Part shown: positions 9,501 to 24,500 of the stretch, one piece after another
How the letters are laid out: each line of letters opens with the position of its first letter
Position numbering within the stretch: position 1 is the stretch's first letter
Assembly (NCBI GenBank): GCA_024277285.1
Contig: JAJRVM010000099.1
Coordinates: 1-52,541, forward strand
Source of the DNA: Planctomycetota bacterium
GTDB taxonomy: Bacteria; Planctomycetota; Planctomycetia; Pirellulales; Pirellulaceae
Direction of reading: 5' to 3'
Length of the DNA stretch: 52,541 nt
Position numbers and translations under genes: made by a program
Notes under the pieces: generated by a model
Seen by the model: the letters and a program-made list of their open reading frames with translations, nothing else
What the model was told of the DNA's origin: nothing
Databases searched by the model: none

Positions 9501-12500
9501 CGGCAAGATAAAATCACTCGGTGCGGACGCACCATCGGTTGCCGAGAGTATCCACGGGACGGTCAGCTTGAAGGCATCACCGGTGACGAACAGATCGAGC
9601 GTCACGTCGATCGTGATGTTGGTTGTGTCTTCGGACGTGGAGCCGTTTTCCGGATCCCCTTCAATGCCGGTATAATCCGCGGCAACGTTAAGCACGGCAG
9701 TTGCATTGCGTGCTTCTCCGCAATGTGCGCCACTTCCGGGCAGTTCAAACGTAGCGCCATCGACCGGCGCTGTAATCGTCAGGCAACCGTCGGAATCGAA
9801 GTTGCCCGCAACGATCGGATCGGATGCGGTGCCGTAGGGTACGCCAAAGACCGTTCCGTATCCAGAAAAATCACCGTGCAACCCGGTGGAATCCACCACG
9901 ATTGTAGCATCACCGTGAAGGTTGCCGGGGCCGATGGTCAAATCGATCTGAGCCGTGGCGGTAAGGTCGACATCGGATAGCTGCAAGCTTGGCGTGATGC
10001 CGAATCCACCGTTGAACGTGAGGCCCGCCGCGCTGTTGAACTGATTGGCGATCGATTCGATTTCAGTTTGATCGAGCGCGCGATCGTAGATACTCAGTTC
10101 GTCGACCAGTCCGTCGAAAAAGGCGGTCTTGCTGCCGGCACGCAGGGAAGTTCCGATCAGCAACGGGTACGATGTCTTCTGCAACGCGGGGATTAAGGTC
10201 GTGTTGGATTTGACCAATTGACCGTTGATAAACAGTCTCATCGTTTGACCGTCGTAAGTGCCGGCGACATGTGACCACTGGTCCGCTGGGATCGACGTCC
10301 AGATATCCTGAATCCGACTCGAGTTACCGATGCGAAAGATGACAGATTCACCGCTCCACCAGAGTCCATAGGACTGCGTGTTAGGGAGAAAAATATCCCC
10401 TTTGTTGACGATGAATTCTACCCTGTCGGAGTTACCGGTCGTGCGTGGCCGCACCCAGCCCTCGATCGTTAACGCTTGCGTAATATCGAGGCTGTTAGTA
10501 TCGGAGATTTCCACGAAATCATTGACGCCATCAAAGTCGAATGCCTGGCCGACTTTGCCCGCTCCAAAGGTCACTCCGCCGCTCAACGTGCCATCGTTAA
10601 ATCCCGTGCTGTCTTTTGCATCCCCTTCTGCCTGATATCGACTGACGGCGTCCGGTGGCAGATTGAACACGCTAAACAGGTCGCTCTTGCCGCGGACCTC
10701 GTTGACGGTCAGCCCATTGGCGTCTGCCGTAATGGATAACGTCGCATCTTGCAACGAGAAATTAAGCAGTGGCAAATCGGCCGAGCCGCTCACGACGATC
10801 GACGCCGATGGCCCTTGCGGTCGTGAGTCGGTTGCCGGACGCGTGTCGAAGACGAGCTCAAAATCACCATCAATCTCGAAACCTGGACCACTCAACGGGC
10901 GATCGGTGGTGAGTGTGATTGCGCCTTCGATGCCGTCACTGTGGATCGTCAACGCATCGCTCGAGTCCAACGTGAAGTCGTGTCCAAACAACGAAATGGT
11001 ACCGGCCATCTCGGCCGAAAGCACTCCGTCCAGGTTGTTGAAAGAGAGCTCGAGTTGGCTGCTGAGCACCGAGTCGCCGTCAGCATTTCCATTGAGATTC
11101 GGTGCCAGCATCTCCAATCCTGGGAGTAAGACTTGGCTTGCGAATGCCTTGGCAGCGAAGTTCGGTACCAGCGGAAATGCGGCCGACGGCCAGATCTGGA
11201 ATTCGAAGTCTCCCTCGATCAGATTCTCGATGCCGACCGTAGCGAAGGCCTCAATGCCGCCAACACGCCGCAGTGCATCGTCCGAATCGGGCTCAAAGCC
11301 GGGAGAAAAAGCGCGCAAGCACGCTCCAGCGTCATCGCCTAAGTTGTCAAGGTTCAGCCAGTTGAAGGCCGCGCCGATGGTCCCGGTTGCCACGTCAAGT
11401 TCGTCGGTCAAGCCTACGCGTGCCAGGAACGACAAGAGTTGTTCGCTGACGTCCGTGAAGTCTTCGGCGCCTTGCCAGGCCGTGGGGGACAATCCGCATG
11501 CCTCCGGTGCGTGGCCCAAGACGAATTCCGCGCCGGCGCGGAAGATTGCCGGTTGCGGTTCATCGTCGTTGCCAGGATTATCGTTCCCGCTCGTGTCGAC
11601 CTTCAATTCGAATCGCACGTCGCTCAAGCCAAGGAAGATCCCCGTTAGATCCAAATCGAAACCCGTCTCCGTGACTTCGCCGGTAAGACGCCCGCTGCCC
11701 AACTCGACTCCCAGTATCTTCGACGTGGTTGGGAACGGTTGCTTGGCCGGATCGTCAGGGTCTGGGATCGACGGCACGAACGCCTCCTTGCCAAAGGGCT
11801 CCGGCAGCGCGCCATAGCTTCCCAACAGATAAGCATCCTGCAGAAGGTTGGCCGACAGACTCGCCCGCTCGCGCACCACACGCTGGATGAACTCGATCAG
11901 TGGATCAATCGACTCGGCCTTGGTCGGGTCAGCCAATCGTTCCAGCTCGGCACGCGTTTCTTGATCGAGCGACGCGATGACATCATCAATGAAGTTAGGG
12001 ACGAAGAGCTGGGCTTGCGAGACCTCTTCGATGGTCGAGAGAGTGCCAATTAAATCGGGGACCGAAGCGATGATCTGCAGCGTCTCGCTGGGGTGCGAGG
12101 CCATGCATGAGAAGACGTCGTCGCAATCCCTGGCGATCTGCGCGAATAGTGTTGCGTAGTCCGTATCAGCTTGGAGGTCGGCCAACAACGCTTGCGGCTC
12201 CGTGATCAGACGGGGCAACGTCAGCCGGCCATCGACCAGGATGCCGCCGTTATCGAGCAAACGTGCCAGGTAGTCCTCGCGGGAGCCGGCGTTTTCGCCA
12301 CTGGCGCTAAGGACAAGGATGCGGTCTGGTTCGATCGTCGCGGCGGGGTCGTAGAGATCGTCTCCGGGTGGGTAGTAAACCTGCAACTTGTCCTCAAGCA
12401 ATGTTGTGGCGTTGGCGGGAAAGATCAGCCCTTCGCTGTTACTGATTTCAAGACCAAGTACGCTCAGCGAGCTTCCCAGTCCCACGCGCCAGTCGTCGCC

Positions 12501-15500
12501 CAACGGGTCGATCGTCGGTAAATTGGCCCGGTAGAGATCGGCCAGCAGGTTTTCAAACGGTAAGTGAATGTCGACGTCAGTCCGATCCTTGACCAGTGCG
12601 GGCAGGCCGACCATGCCGAACGCTTGAGCCAAGGTCGAGAACTCGCCGCGTATCGTTAGCTCGTTCTTGTTCAAGAGTACGTCAACCGATTGGCTCGGCG
12701 GTCCGACGGGAATGCCCAGGATCATCGGGCTCAGCTGACCGTTGATGCGCAATGACGGATTTACGATCTCCGCGAACCGCTGCGCCGCGGCGTCGCCCGC
12801 ATCGAACGCCGCCTTGGCAATCTCGCTTGAGAAGGCGGCGGCCACTCGGGCGGCATTCAAGTTCGTGCGGAAATTCTCTTCTAATGACGCGCGTGTCGCC
12901 GCGTCGTCCACGGTCAACAGAAGTTGCTCATGCACACCACGCATCTGGGCTTCAATGCTCGACCAGAACGGGACGCCGTCGGTTAGCGCCACGGCCGCTG
13001 CATCGTCGGTCAGTAACCGCGGTGCGACCGCCATGATTTCATTGACAAACGGACTGATGACCTGACTGATGCCGAGCACGTTGATGGTGGTGAAGTCGGC
13101 CGACAGCGGATCTGGCAGAATCGACGGTACGTCGTCGGTGCCAATCACTCGGTCGAGGACGAATTGCCGCGTGATTTCACGGTCTTCTACAGGCTCAACC
13201 ACGCCGCTGTTGTCGATGTCCAAAAGCAGCTTCCACAGATCACGCGCCGGGTTGTTCGGGTCGTCTAGTTCTGGTGCGTAGCCGACCGGTCGGTATCCCG
13301 TCAATCGAGGCTCTAGTTCTAATAGCGGCAAGCCGTTGGCCTGGCGCCGATCCGCTTCTCGTTGTCTGGCGAAACTGGCCAAGGGCGACGGCTGCTCGTC
13401 GGTCGGCTCGTTCCCCAATACCGTCAGTACTTCATGAAAGAACCCGGCGCCGGCGCTGGTTGTCCTTTCCAGAAACACAAGCGAGGCCAGGATCGAACCT
13501 TCCAGGTACCCGTCGAAACTGAGTTGGACGCCGATTTCGCCTTGCGAGGGTAAGATCATCGACAATAAGCTCGGCGCGCCGGGCAGCGCCGCAGCCAGGT
13601 TGAAGACGGGGTTGATCGGATCGGCGAAGTCCAGCATCAAGCCAGCTCCCGCCAACTTGAACCCGAACACTTCGAGATCGGCAAACCCGAAGAGTTGGAA
13701 GCCGAACAAATCGTCGAACTTCGCCAACGCGTCTGTCACACCCTCGGCGACCGGATTACCCTCCAGATCGAGTCGGTTTCCTTCCGCATCGAGCGCGTAG
13801 CCTTCGGCGTCCATCGCGGGGTTCCCGTTGGGGTGAACGGGGAAATCGGATGGCAGCGGGTCCGGAAGCGATTCGTTGGGATCTTCCGGCAGCAGGGCAT
13901 CGAAGTCGTAGCCGACATTGATCCCTAGGGTCACGCCCAAGCCAACCTGTGCCGCGACGTATTGGTTGGTGATGGTGCCCGAAACCGCGACGCGAAAGCC
14001 ATCGTCCCAGGTGAACTTGACCGGCACGTTCGGGATTCTCCCACGCAGCAGATCGACCATGATTTGGTCAAACGAGAGGTCCTCGGCGAATTCACCACTT
14101 GTGGCAAGCGCGACAAGCTCGGAAAATGTCGGGTTCTGCAACGCCAGTTCGCGCACGGAGTTCTCAATGTCGGCCGTCGTGATCGCCAGCGGTGTGCGCA
14201 ATTGGGGAGTGTCAAATATGTCGGTCGGCGCTTGGACTACGGGTAACGGATCAGCGTCGAATACTAACCCGCCTTCCAAACCAGTTATCAGCATGCCGCT
14301 CGCGGTGCCGGCCGCGCCACCGACGGGACCGCCGAACGCTCCCACCAGCGTGCCGATCGGAATCGGCACTCCGGCTTTCAACCGGGCAAGCACCGGTCCG
14401 TACTGAGTGATAATCAACTCGACGCCCACTCCGATGTCGGAAATCGCCAACTCGCCTTCGATCTTTCCGTAGAACACCGTTTGCGGTTCGGTCGGCGAAT
14501 TGAGATCGCCGGAGTCCGTCGGGCGCTCAAAGGTAAACGCGCCGAATCCCAATCCGCCACCGATCGAAAGCGGGCCCAAGTCCATCGGTTCGATACCGAT
14601 GTTGATTCCTGCCAGGCCTTCGATCGGAAAATCGCATGCCGCATCGAAGATCTGTCCCGGAAATGCCTCGAGATCGACCCCGCTGCCGCGCGCCGCAACG
14701 GCCACGCAACCGGCCAGTTTGCCCAAGTTGATTCGGATCCGTTCAAAGTTGCTCGTAACAGGAAACATCTCGTTGCCATCGAGCCCGCCGCTGATCATCA
14801 GCGTCAGATTCTCGGGATCGGTCAATGCGATCGCCGAGTTGATTGCCGATTCTCCAAGTTGGGCTAACGTGCCGGGTGGCGAAATATCCAGGCTCAGTCG
14901 ATCGCCGTCTGGATCGTCCGGGTTGACCACGCCGTTGAATTGCAGGCCCAGTGCCCGAATGCTTAGCGGAACCCACTGCGGGAACCCGAACAGACCGCCT
15001 TGCTGCTCTGAGGACAGTTCGATAAACGCACCTTGTTCAAATTCCGCCACCGTGTTGTTTTCACTGTCGGTCATCGTGTAGCCCGCTGGCAAGACATAAA
15101 TTGTCCCATCGCGTCCGATCCCGAGTCCACCGGCAGTGACATCGATTTTGGAAAGTGGCCCCAACTGGTCGCTCAGTCGCAATTCACCCGAGCGAATTGC
15201 CACCAGCGGCTCGTCGTTGCCGGCCGTGACATTGATGACCCCTGAGCCGCAGACCGAGATGTACTCGCCTAAGTCGACACAGACGGAGCCAGTGTCGATC
15301 AATCGCGGTTCGATTGTCGCGGAGATATTGAACGGATCGGTAGTCGTGGCTCGATTCACGAACTCAGTATGGATGTTCAGTGCCGCTTCTTCGACGCTCA
15401 GGAAACTGCCGATGTTTCCACTTGCTTCGCCGATCCAATCAAGTTCGAGTCGTGTGACGAATTCATCGTCGTTCTCCGTGGGCGTGCCCTTGTCGTCCAA

Positions 15501-18500
15501 TACGGTCGGGATGAACTGTCCGGAAACAGAAAGGGAACCGAGCGTGGTGTTCGTCGTGCCATCTTCCGAGTTTCCGACCACTTCGAGTGAACCGCCCACG
15601 GTTCCATCAAAGCCGTCCGGGCCGAACGCACCTAGTTCGACCAGTCCATTCAGCGTCAGCGAGCCGTCGAGATTCGGGGCGTCTTTCAAGATAGTTAGGT
15701 CCTGAAATCCGATATAGAAGGGACCAAGTTGTTTGAGTGCCAATAGGGGGTTGTCACTCACGAGTGCCCCCAGGTTCAATTCCGCCGAAACAAACCCGTT
15801 CTTGCAGAGCGGTGGCAGATCTGGGAACTGGGCGGTGTCGATCGATTCGTCGCAAGTGTCCTTATAGGCCGAGGGGTCACTGACGCGCCCGTCGGTACTC
15901 GCTGCCGCCGGCTGACCGATGGCGAAGATCGGCTTCACACCGGCAAACGGAGAATCGGCGAAGTCGAAGATCGAGTTCTCAAAATCGATCTGCCCTGTGA
16001 CCAGCAGGTCAAAATCGGCAAGATTGCCAATCGCTCCGTCCTCGCTCCCGGCATCGTTGAACCGCAGGCCGACGTTTTCGAGCGTAGATGGAAAGACATT
16101 ATTCACGTCCAGCTTGCGTTGAATCAGTTCGGTGTTGAAGTTGATCGTGATCTGATCTTGAAACAGCAGAAACTCGGGAATCGGATCGTCGAGCGTCGGC
16201 TTGCTTAAGCCGAACAACGGCTGGTCGGCTACGTTGCCGTCGAGCGTCACGAAATCCACATCCTCGCTAAGATAGGGAACCAGGAACGAAATATCGCTGG
16301 AAGACAGCAGTGGTTTGCTCATGTCGCTGGTCAAATCGATCTTGGCATCGTTGATCGTGACAAAGAGAACACCTTGGAGCCCTGCCGTGGCACTCTCGGC
16401 GCCCAACGTCACACCCGCTGGCGTGATGCTCAGATTGCCGCCGCGAATGGCCACCATTCCCTTGGGAGAATCCAGGTTGTCCGGATAAAGTGGAGTTCCC
16501 GGCTCGCCCTGTTCCACTCGAAACAGCAGCGCCTGGACATTGGATAAATCGATTCCGGCCGTCACACATCCTTCTGGCCCAATGTTATTCAACGCATCGC
16601 ACGGACCGGCGACGATGGGGGGTGGTGTGAAAATATCGTCGTCGTTGAACTGGACGTCGAGTGAAGCGACCAGTTGTGCGCTATCGATCAACAACCACTC
16701 GCCCAAGTCAATCGATGTCGAGCGTGCCACAAAACGCGAGTCCGACTCACTCTCCTCAACGCGCCAGATGCCTTTGGCAACTTGCCATTGTGGGCTAGCC
16801 TGGCCACTAAACGCGTCCTGAAACAAGATCGTCCCTGCTTCTTCGGGCGTGCCGTCTGTGCCCGCCGCGTCCGGGACTGTTGACGGGTCGCGTGCGACCA
16901 ATGTCACATCGTCGAACGTCGCGTTGCCATTACGCGCGCCCAGCCCAACGCGCCCGTCGGTCACCGTCTCGAACTCTGGAAAGGCCTTGGAGAGCTGTTT
17001 CGCGAAAGACCCATCGGCGGCTTTGACCGACAATTCCGCCCGTGCGCCTTGAAGGACGAGCTGAATACGGGGTGGCACGCTACTCGATAAGTTGGCGACT
17101 TGGCGTGCATCTTCGGACACCTGCCAGCCTTCCGCGGCCGTGAACTGGCCGATCACCCAACGGCTGTTGGGTGCATCCAACCCAGCGAACTTGAAGTCGC
17201 GAGGCGATTGATAGTCGAAGATCAGGTAGCCACCGGCGGTGGCATCCAGCGTCGCGTTCCAGGAAGCGTAAGAGGGTACTGGTATCTCGTTGCCTTCCGT
17301 GTTTTGTGGATGCAGTACATTGAGCGAGTCACCGCCGATGCTGCTGGTGATGGTCGCGTGCAATCCGCCGTTGTCGTCCGGGTCCGCGGCATTGGTATCG
17401 ATGGACGCGCGAAAAGCCAATTCGATCGGCACGCCGTCTTGCTCGCCACGCGTCCGCTCGTCGTCCGGCGTGGTTGGATCGTCGGTCCCGAACGCCACCA
17501 CCACGCGTCCAGACAGGTCGCTCGAGAATGCGAGGTTTGAATCGACGTTGATTTCCAACGCGGTATCGCGGAGGCTGAAGTTGGCAATGCGCGCCTCAAT
17601 GCCCGGTTCGATTCGCCCCGGCGGATCGATCGTCAAGGCGTAAAATGGATTCCGTGCGTCACGGTCGTCGAAGACGCGGACGAAATAAGTACCAGCCCCT
17701 TGGCCGAGTAAGGTCAGTCGAGCGCGGTCGCCAAACGCGGTCGCATCGGTTCGCACGTGGATCAGTTCGTCATCCATCAATCGATACAGCCCCAGGTCCA
17801 AGTCGCCGCGAGCACGGTCGAAATCAACTTGCACGAAACTCGACGCGTTTCCCGTATCGGTCGTTTGGAATCGGAACCAGTCGGCGGCATCGGCCAGCGC
17901 CAGGACATTGTCAGAACGCGCTGGGTCCTGGCCACCGATGGTTGTTCGCGTCGACAAGGTGCCAAGGTCCGCGGCGTCTCCTGGTTCGATATCTTGCCAC
18001 CGGCCATTTTCCTCGAAGCGGTCGTCCTTCTCCACGGCCGAAGTCGCGGCAAGGTCCACGGTCGCCGTGCTCAGTCGAGTTGCGAGCTCTGGCGGGAGTG
18101 AAAAACTCTTGCCCGTTCGCAGTTGGAACTGCCAGGGCGGCTCTTCTTCCGTAACATCGGTGGGACGCGTATCCAACTTCGGTTTGTGAATGGCACCGAC
18201 AACATCGATCTCGATCAAGGGTTGATTCGATTCGCCGCTGGTGTCACCGCTCAGGTCGGGTAACGTGAAGGATGCCTCGACGATCGCCTGAAACGAGTCG
18301 ATCGGGTTACCGTCAAATCCCACACGCAGATTGGCCAATTCGTCGAGCTGATCGAATCGAAGTTTGCCGGTCTCCGCCGCGACATCGGTAAAGTCGACGA
18401 CAATCTTGGTGCTCAAGTAGCTTTCGGCGCGCGGTATGGCCAGCAAGCCATCGACCAGGTCGACGCTGCTTCGGAACGTTCCAGCAACGCCGAATGTGGC

Positions 18501-21500
18501 AACCAGTTCGCTTGCTACACCACCGACACGTTCGGCGTCCTCGGTGGAGCCGTCGAAAAACGTCTGAATGTTCAGCGGTATCGACGCCAAGTCGTCGGGC
18601 CGGGTGAGGACGTAGAAGGGGCTTGGTGACGTGTCGATTCCGAACACAATCTGACCATTGAGTTCCGGGCGATCCAAGCGGACCGAGCCTTCGAACCCGT
18701 CGGGCAGCAGGCCACTGAAGTCGGCCGCCAACAGCGTTGGCGGCAAGGGCGTGAGGACATTGTCGAGGTTAAGTTGAAGACGGACGAGCTCCTCTGGCGT
18801 TACCGGCAGGCCGCCGTTGAGGAAGCCGATAATAGTCTGGAAGTCGACGATATGGAGCAGGTCGAAACTGTTCGAGAACCAGTTGCGAAGATCGCGTGAG
18901 AAATCAGTCGACGATGGCAGATTACCGCCGAAGGGGAGCTGAATTGAATCGAACCCGAACGCGCTGCCCAGCTGCGCATCGGCGCCGGGTTGGGCCAACG
19001 GTACGTTGAGTTCATTGAATGCGTTGACGGTATTGCTATTGTTGAGCAATCCACCCGACTGGGCGGCATTCGCCGACGCGAGGCCGTCCGTTTCGCCTTC
19101 GGGCGCTGTCTGGCTGCTGTATTCGATGGCCATGGTCTGCTGGTGCAGCACGCCATCGGCCTGCAGCGTCAGCATAATCGTCGCCGTTCCGGTTTCACCC
19201 ACCGGTGGCGTGAAAATGAACGCGTCTCGGCGATCGGATACGCGCGTAATCGAGTCGGCCGGCGCTCCGGTGATGGTGAACAGCACGTCACGATGACCAG
19301 CCCTTCCAAGCCCTTTCTGTACGATTCCCTCGACACGCGCTTGTTCGCCGGCAAGCAAGGTTAGGCTCTTTGCGAGCGGTGCTTCGGGATCCGCTTCGCG
19401 CCGTGCGCCGATACCGAGTGAATACTTGCCCGGCTTCACGAGATTGATCGTCTCGCTTTCGGCGAACGCATCGCTGGCGCGGATGACGAGTTCAAGATCC
19501 GTATCGCCGTCGGCGATATAGGCTTGCGCGCCGTAAAGACTATTGGTGACCGTCTTGCGGGCGTTGACCAACCGGAAACCAAGCGGGACCACCGTGACAT
19601 CGATCGGCGTGGCGACAGCCGCGCGCACTTTAGGCCCCGTTGGGTCTTCCGCATCACGCAAATAGACCCGGACGACGGCTTGCACCCAGGCACTCTTGGC
19701 GTCACCGTGCAACCTGGCTTCGTCGACGCGAATTTCGTACCCCAAGCGCTGGATGACGTCATTGGACTGGTACCCGTTTTCGCCGGCAAGGAACGCCGTC
19801 GTATCGATTTCCGCAGTCAGGCGCATGACCTGTTGAGCGAGAACCGCTGATTGCTGAGCAAGGGCGGCGGTTACGTAACGGTCGATCACGTCTTTGACCA
19901 CATTGTCAACGGACTGTTTCAGCTCAAATTCGGACCGATTCGAATTAGCTTCATCGAATCGGCTGTCGATATCCAGTTGCTCATTGATTTCGCTCCAACG
20001 AAGATATTCCCGAACCGCATCACGAGCGAGTTCGGCTTGGGTGTCGAGTGGCAGCGCATCATCAGCCGCCTGTTGAATACGGCGGCGCAGACCGATCGGC
20101 TTGTCCGGATCGATCGCCCCATCGTCTTTCAGGCCGGAATTCAACCAGCCGCGCTGAGCGGTCTCGAGTAAACCCAGATCGATGTCGGGGTCAGCACCGG
20201 CAACGGTCAGGCCGGCAACCAGCCCAAGATGCAATCCAGCCGTGGCCAAGGCGATCGATTGAGCCTCGGAGAAGGCTCGGTCGATGCGCGTCACGTTGCG
20301 GCTCGTGGTGTATTCGACCGAGATGACTTCGGTGACCGTTTCCCCGTCGCGCTGAAATGCGAAGGCAATCTGAGTGCGGCCGATTTGCTTTGCGGGTGGA
20401 GTGAAATAAAGTCTAACGCGCCCCGAAGTATCTGTCGTGTGCAAACCGGTGTTGAGTTTTCCTTGGCCCAGTATCGTCACATAGACCGGTTTTCCAATGA
20501 CCGGCGCGCGGCCGTTCGTCACCACGGTTTCGACCAACACGCGTTCGCCATCGACTGCGGTTCGCGGTTGCTCACGCTCTTGCGCCAGACCATCGCTCTC
20601 CGGTGCCCACCTGCTTTCGATTTGCTCGACCGTGTCCAACGTGACACGTTTGGTTGTGAACGCCCTCGTCCGAGCCTTTCGCTTGGCTTTGGGATCATCC
20701 AGGTTATCGAAGTCAAACACGACGGCAACATCGACGGCTAACTGCTCGTCGCCAGCTCCAATCGAGGCAGTCGTTCGATCGTAGATCCCCGCGGCGTTGG
20801 TGCGCCCAAGGCCCAATCCGTCGATGGTCGCGTTGTCGACAGGTCGCACATCGACAACCAGAGACGCGGTTGTGGGTGGCAGAATGAGATCAGGCACGCC
20901 GGCGATGCGAATGCCGGCTTTGACCTGAAGGTTCGCGCGTTGGGTTGTTCCCGCGAGAAACGTCTCGGCGTCAACGATCTCGACTTGATAACACGCGTCT
21001 GGAAACAACTCTTCGAATGTCTTTCGGTCACCAACGGTCGGCAGGTTCTCGAACAGTACCAGTGTTTGGAGGCGTCCAAAATAGTCCAGCCCTTTGTTTC
21101 CTTCGATAATGAGCTGCGCCAGGAGTTCTTCCTTCCGTGCGATCTCATCTGGCGTCGACTCGCCCGCCGCAATATATTCGTTCGCCCGCGTCTGGCACCG
21201 CGTGTGGACTCGATCGATCGCGTAATTCAGCGCTCCGGAAACCAGCTCCCGCGCATACTGCAACGTTTGCGGGTTCGTGCCATTGTTCGCTGACGGCTGA
21301 CTGTCCTGGGTAATGGCGTTTTCGGGAACGCCGAGTTGTGCGGCTACGGCGCGCCATTGGAACCAATTGTCGATTGCTTGCTCGAGTGCCGTGCGATAAG
21401 CCGGATCCCTGTTCTTGGATTGGTCCTGCCACGTGGTATCGATCGCGTGCGCGCCGTCGGCCTGGACTTGCTCCAACCAGTAAATCACGCTCCCCTCGCC

Positions 21501-24500
21501 GGCCGGATCGGCGTCTTCTTTGAGCCACCAGTCGCGCAAGATTTCCACGGCGGAGCTAAAGAACGCGTCTTGATCTACTTCCGGCAATTGAGTTTCCGCA
21601 TTGATCGTCGTGGCTTCGCGCAGCGCCAGCTCCAATTCACGGTTCGCTCGAACATGGTCGGGCGTACGAACCGGTTGGTTGTCATCCCCGGCCGGATCAA
21701 ACTGGTAGTGGACGGTAATCGAATCGGTGTAGATCTGGCCATCTTGAAGATAGCGCGCGATCACGACACTCAGGCTGCCGGTTTCGCCCTCTTGCGCGGG
21801 CGTTGCCGGAGCCGTGAACGTGATGCCGCCGGCAACTCCCAGAGCGCCGGTATCGGCGCGGGTCTGCGAGAGTGCACCGCGGCCGATCAAGCTGAATTCG
21901 ATCTCGCCGTCGATGCGTGCTTCGTTCCGCGTCAACGCCGCTTGCAGCACTGCCTTCGCTCCGGGTGCAAGTACGACCGTCTTGCGCAGGGCGCTGTCGT
22001 CCTCGGATTCGCTTGCCGCACGCAGTGTCAGCTGAGGTGGGTCACGCAGCACGACGCGGCGGGTTTCGAGCAAGATGCCCGGAATCCCCAGTCCGACGCT
22101 GATCTTCAGTTCCGGTTCGCCCGGGCCTCGTGAAGCGGTTGCGGTGAGGACCTGGTCTGCAGCGACAAGTTGGTTGGTGTCCGTTTCCGGGATGTACCGA
22201 ATACGCGAACCAATGAAGCTCTTCGCATTGCGTATGTCGGTGATGGCATCGAGAAGTGGCAATTCACCCGCAAGCTGGGCCACGGTGACGTTGGCCAGGC
22301 CAGCTGGCACGAATTGGACCTCCACGGGAGCGGGCAAAGTGTCGGTTTGCATAACCGGAACCACACTGCCATTGGCGGCGCGACGCACGATCCGAGCGGA
22401 AACCTGTAACGTCGCCGCATCGGTCGTTCCAGTCAGTTGTGGCAATGCTGATGTCGCCACTTCCGTCGGCGGTAATAGCTCGATCTCAACGCCAGATCGA
22501 GCAAGAATCGACTCGGCGGTACTCCGCTCGGGCGTAGCGAGTTCCGGTCGGAGCAAGAGCAGTGTTTCGACATTCGACGCCCAAGACAATGCGCGATACA
22601 AGGGCGTCAGCCCCCCTTGGCTGGCGGTGCCGTCGAATTGGCCTAGCCAATACTCGGCGATTGCCTCGGTGGCGATAATGAGCTTGCCTTCCACGGCCGG
22701 TCGGTCGACATCCGCCGGGATTCCAATGATCTCGGCGTGTGTGAGCCACTCGATATATTGCGCGTCAGCGGTGCGAACCTGTTCAATGGCGGCAGCCGGG
22801 TTGGCAGCCGCAGCGTTCGCGGTGGTGGTGATCTTGGACGCGAGAGAATCGAACCACGCCTTGAGCAGTTGTTTCAACCCGTCGCGTACTTCGTCCGTCA
22901 ATTCGCCGATATCCGTGTCGTCCAAGGCCGCTTCCACGGCATCAACGGTCTCAATGGCTTCGGGGTCTGTCGAAGCGGGTACTCCGGCCAACGGGTTCTT
23001 GATTTGGCCCAACAAGCCGGCGTCTTCGAATGACGATATCTGCACCGTGTCGCGGTACATGGTGCCGTTTTCAAAATAGGCCACGCCGATCGTCGCGGTG
23101 TCGAACGTCTCCGTGGAGCTGGTGTAGAAAATCGTCGCGGTACCATCGGTCGATGTGCGCGGGATATGTCGCTCCGTCGTGACTTCAATTTGGTCCAACG
23201 AGCCGCCACCAAGCAAGTAGAAGTTCAGCGGAGCGTCGGCCAACGGGCCATTGCCACGTCGAATGCGCGCTTGGACCGCCATCAAGCCGCCCGCTTCGAC
23301 GATGAGGTTATTCTTGCGCAACGCCGCGTCGTCCTCAGTGCCGTGTGCGGCAAGCAGTTCGATGGAGGGGCGTCCGAGGACGATGTTGGTCTTGGTCGTG
23401 ACCATTCCGATGTCTTGGAGCCCAACGTCGACTTGAACTTGGGCTTGAGTGTCGCCCTCGCCCAGTTGGACGGTCGTGCGGTAACTGCCCACGGCATCCG
23501 TCACTCCCTTGACGATCGGCAGCGGATCGGTGCTTGGAGGCAGTCCGGTGATCGGGTCCAATTCAAAGGTCACGCGATCTCCGGCAACGAGATTGTTGTT
23601 GCCCGCTCCCGATGCGAGCACGGAAATATTCTTGTCGGCATCATATCGCGTCGGGCTTGCTGCAAAGTTGTAGCCCGCAAGATCGTCGATGTTCGGCGCA
23701 CTGTTCCCTGACGGCAGCTTGATTTGCCAGCCCGCCTTCACTTCCAGCAGCAGCCTGTCATCCGGCTCGATGAAGTTGTCGGTTGACTTTTTGGGCGGCG
23801 CGAGTTCGACCTGATCGACAACAACGCGAATCACAAGTTCATCGAGGGCCTGCGTGACGCTCAGGCCATTGTCCGCGTTTGCCAGATCGAGCAGTTCCGC
23901 AGTTTGCGCCCAACGCACGGCCTCAATGGCACGATCGATCACACCACGTTGCACACGTCGTGTGGTTTGCTTGCCATCGACGTCGACCGTCTCGAACTGG
24001 TGATTCAATGGTACGGGATTCAGTGGTGTCTCTTGCAGTTGCAATTCGATCGCGCCGAAGTGCGCTCGTTTGATGGCATATCGCAGCGCGCCGGTTAGTT
24101 GCGTTTCGAGCATTTGCAGCGTTTCCGGCGTCACGACATCGCTCGGCTGCAAGTCGACAATGGCCAATGCTTCAAGCCATCGGGTATAGCTGCCGATTGC
24201 CAGAATGAGCGCGTCTTCGAATTCGTCTTTGTCCAGAGTCTCGGCGTCGTCGACGACCCCACCGGGTGCATTTTGTTGCAGGGCCTTCAGTTGTTCGAGG
24301 ATGGACAGTGGCCGTGAGTGGCTTTCTCCTTCGCTCCCTCCGACATCACCTGACGACCCGTCTCCCTCAATCCAGATGACCAGTTCGTTCTTGACGTTCT
24401 GGCGGAGCGATTCCTGGTCGACGTCACCGCCGCCGGTATTGGCGTCGGCAAGGGCATTTGCGATGTGGGCGTTGATTGCGGCGCGTGCGCGGATGGCATC

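Noticed and set aside
10663..11817. Long plus-strand ORF (384 aa) antisense to the giant gene
   Set aside because: It is the mirror of the strongly biased coding strand; Ser/Pro/Lys-rich with no motif. Similar shadows occur at 22075-23079 and elsewhere.
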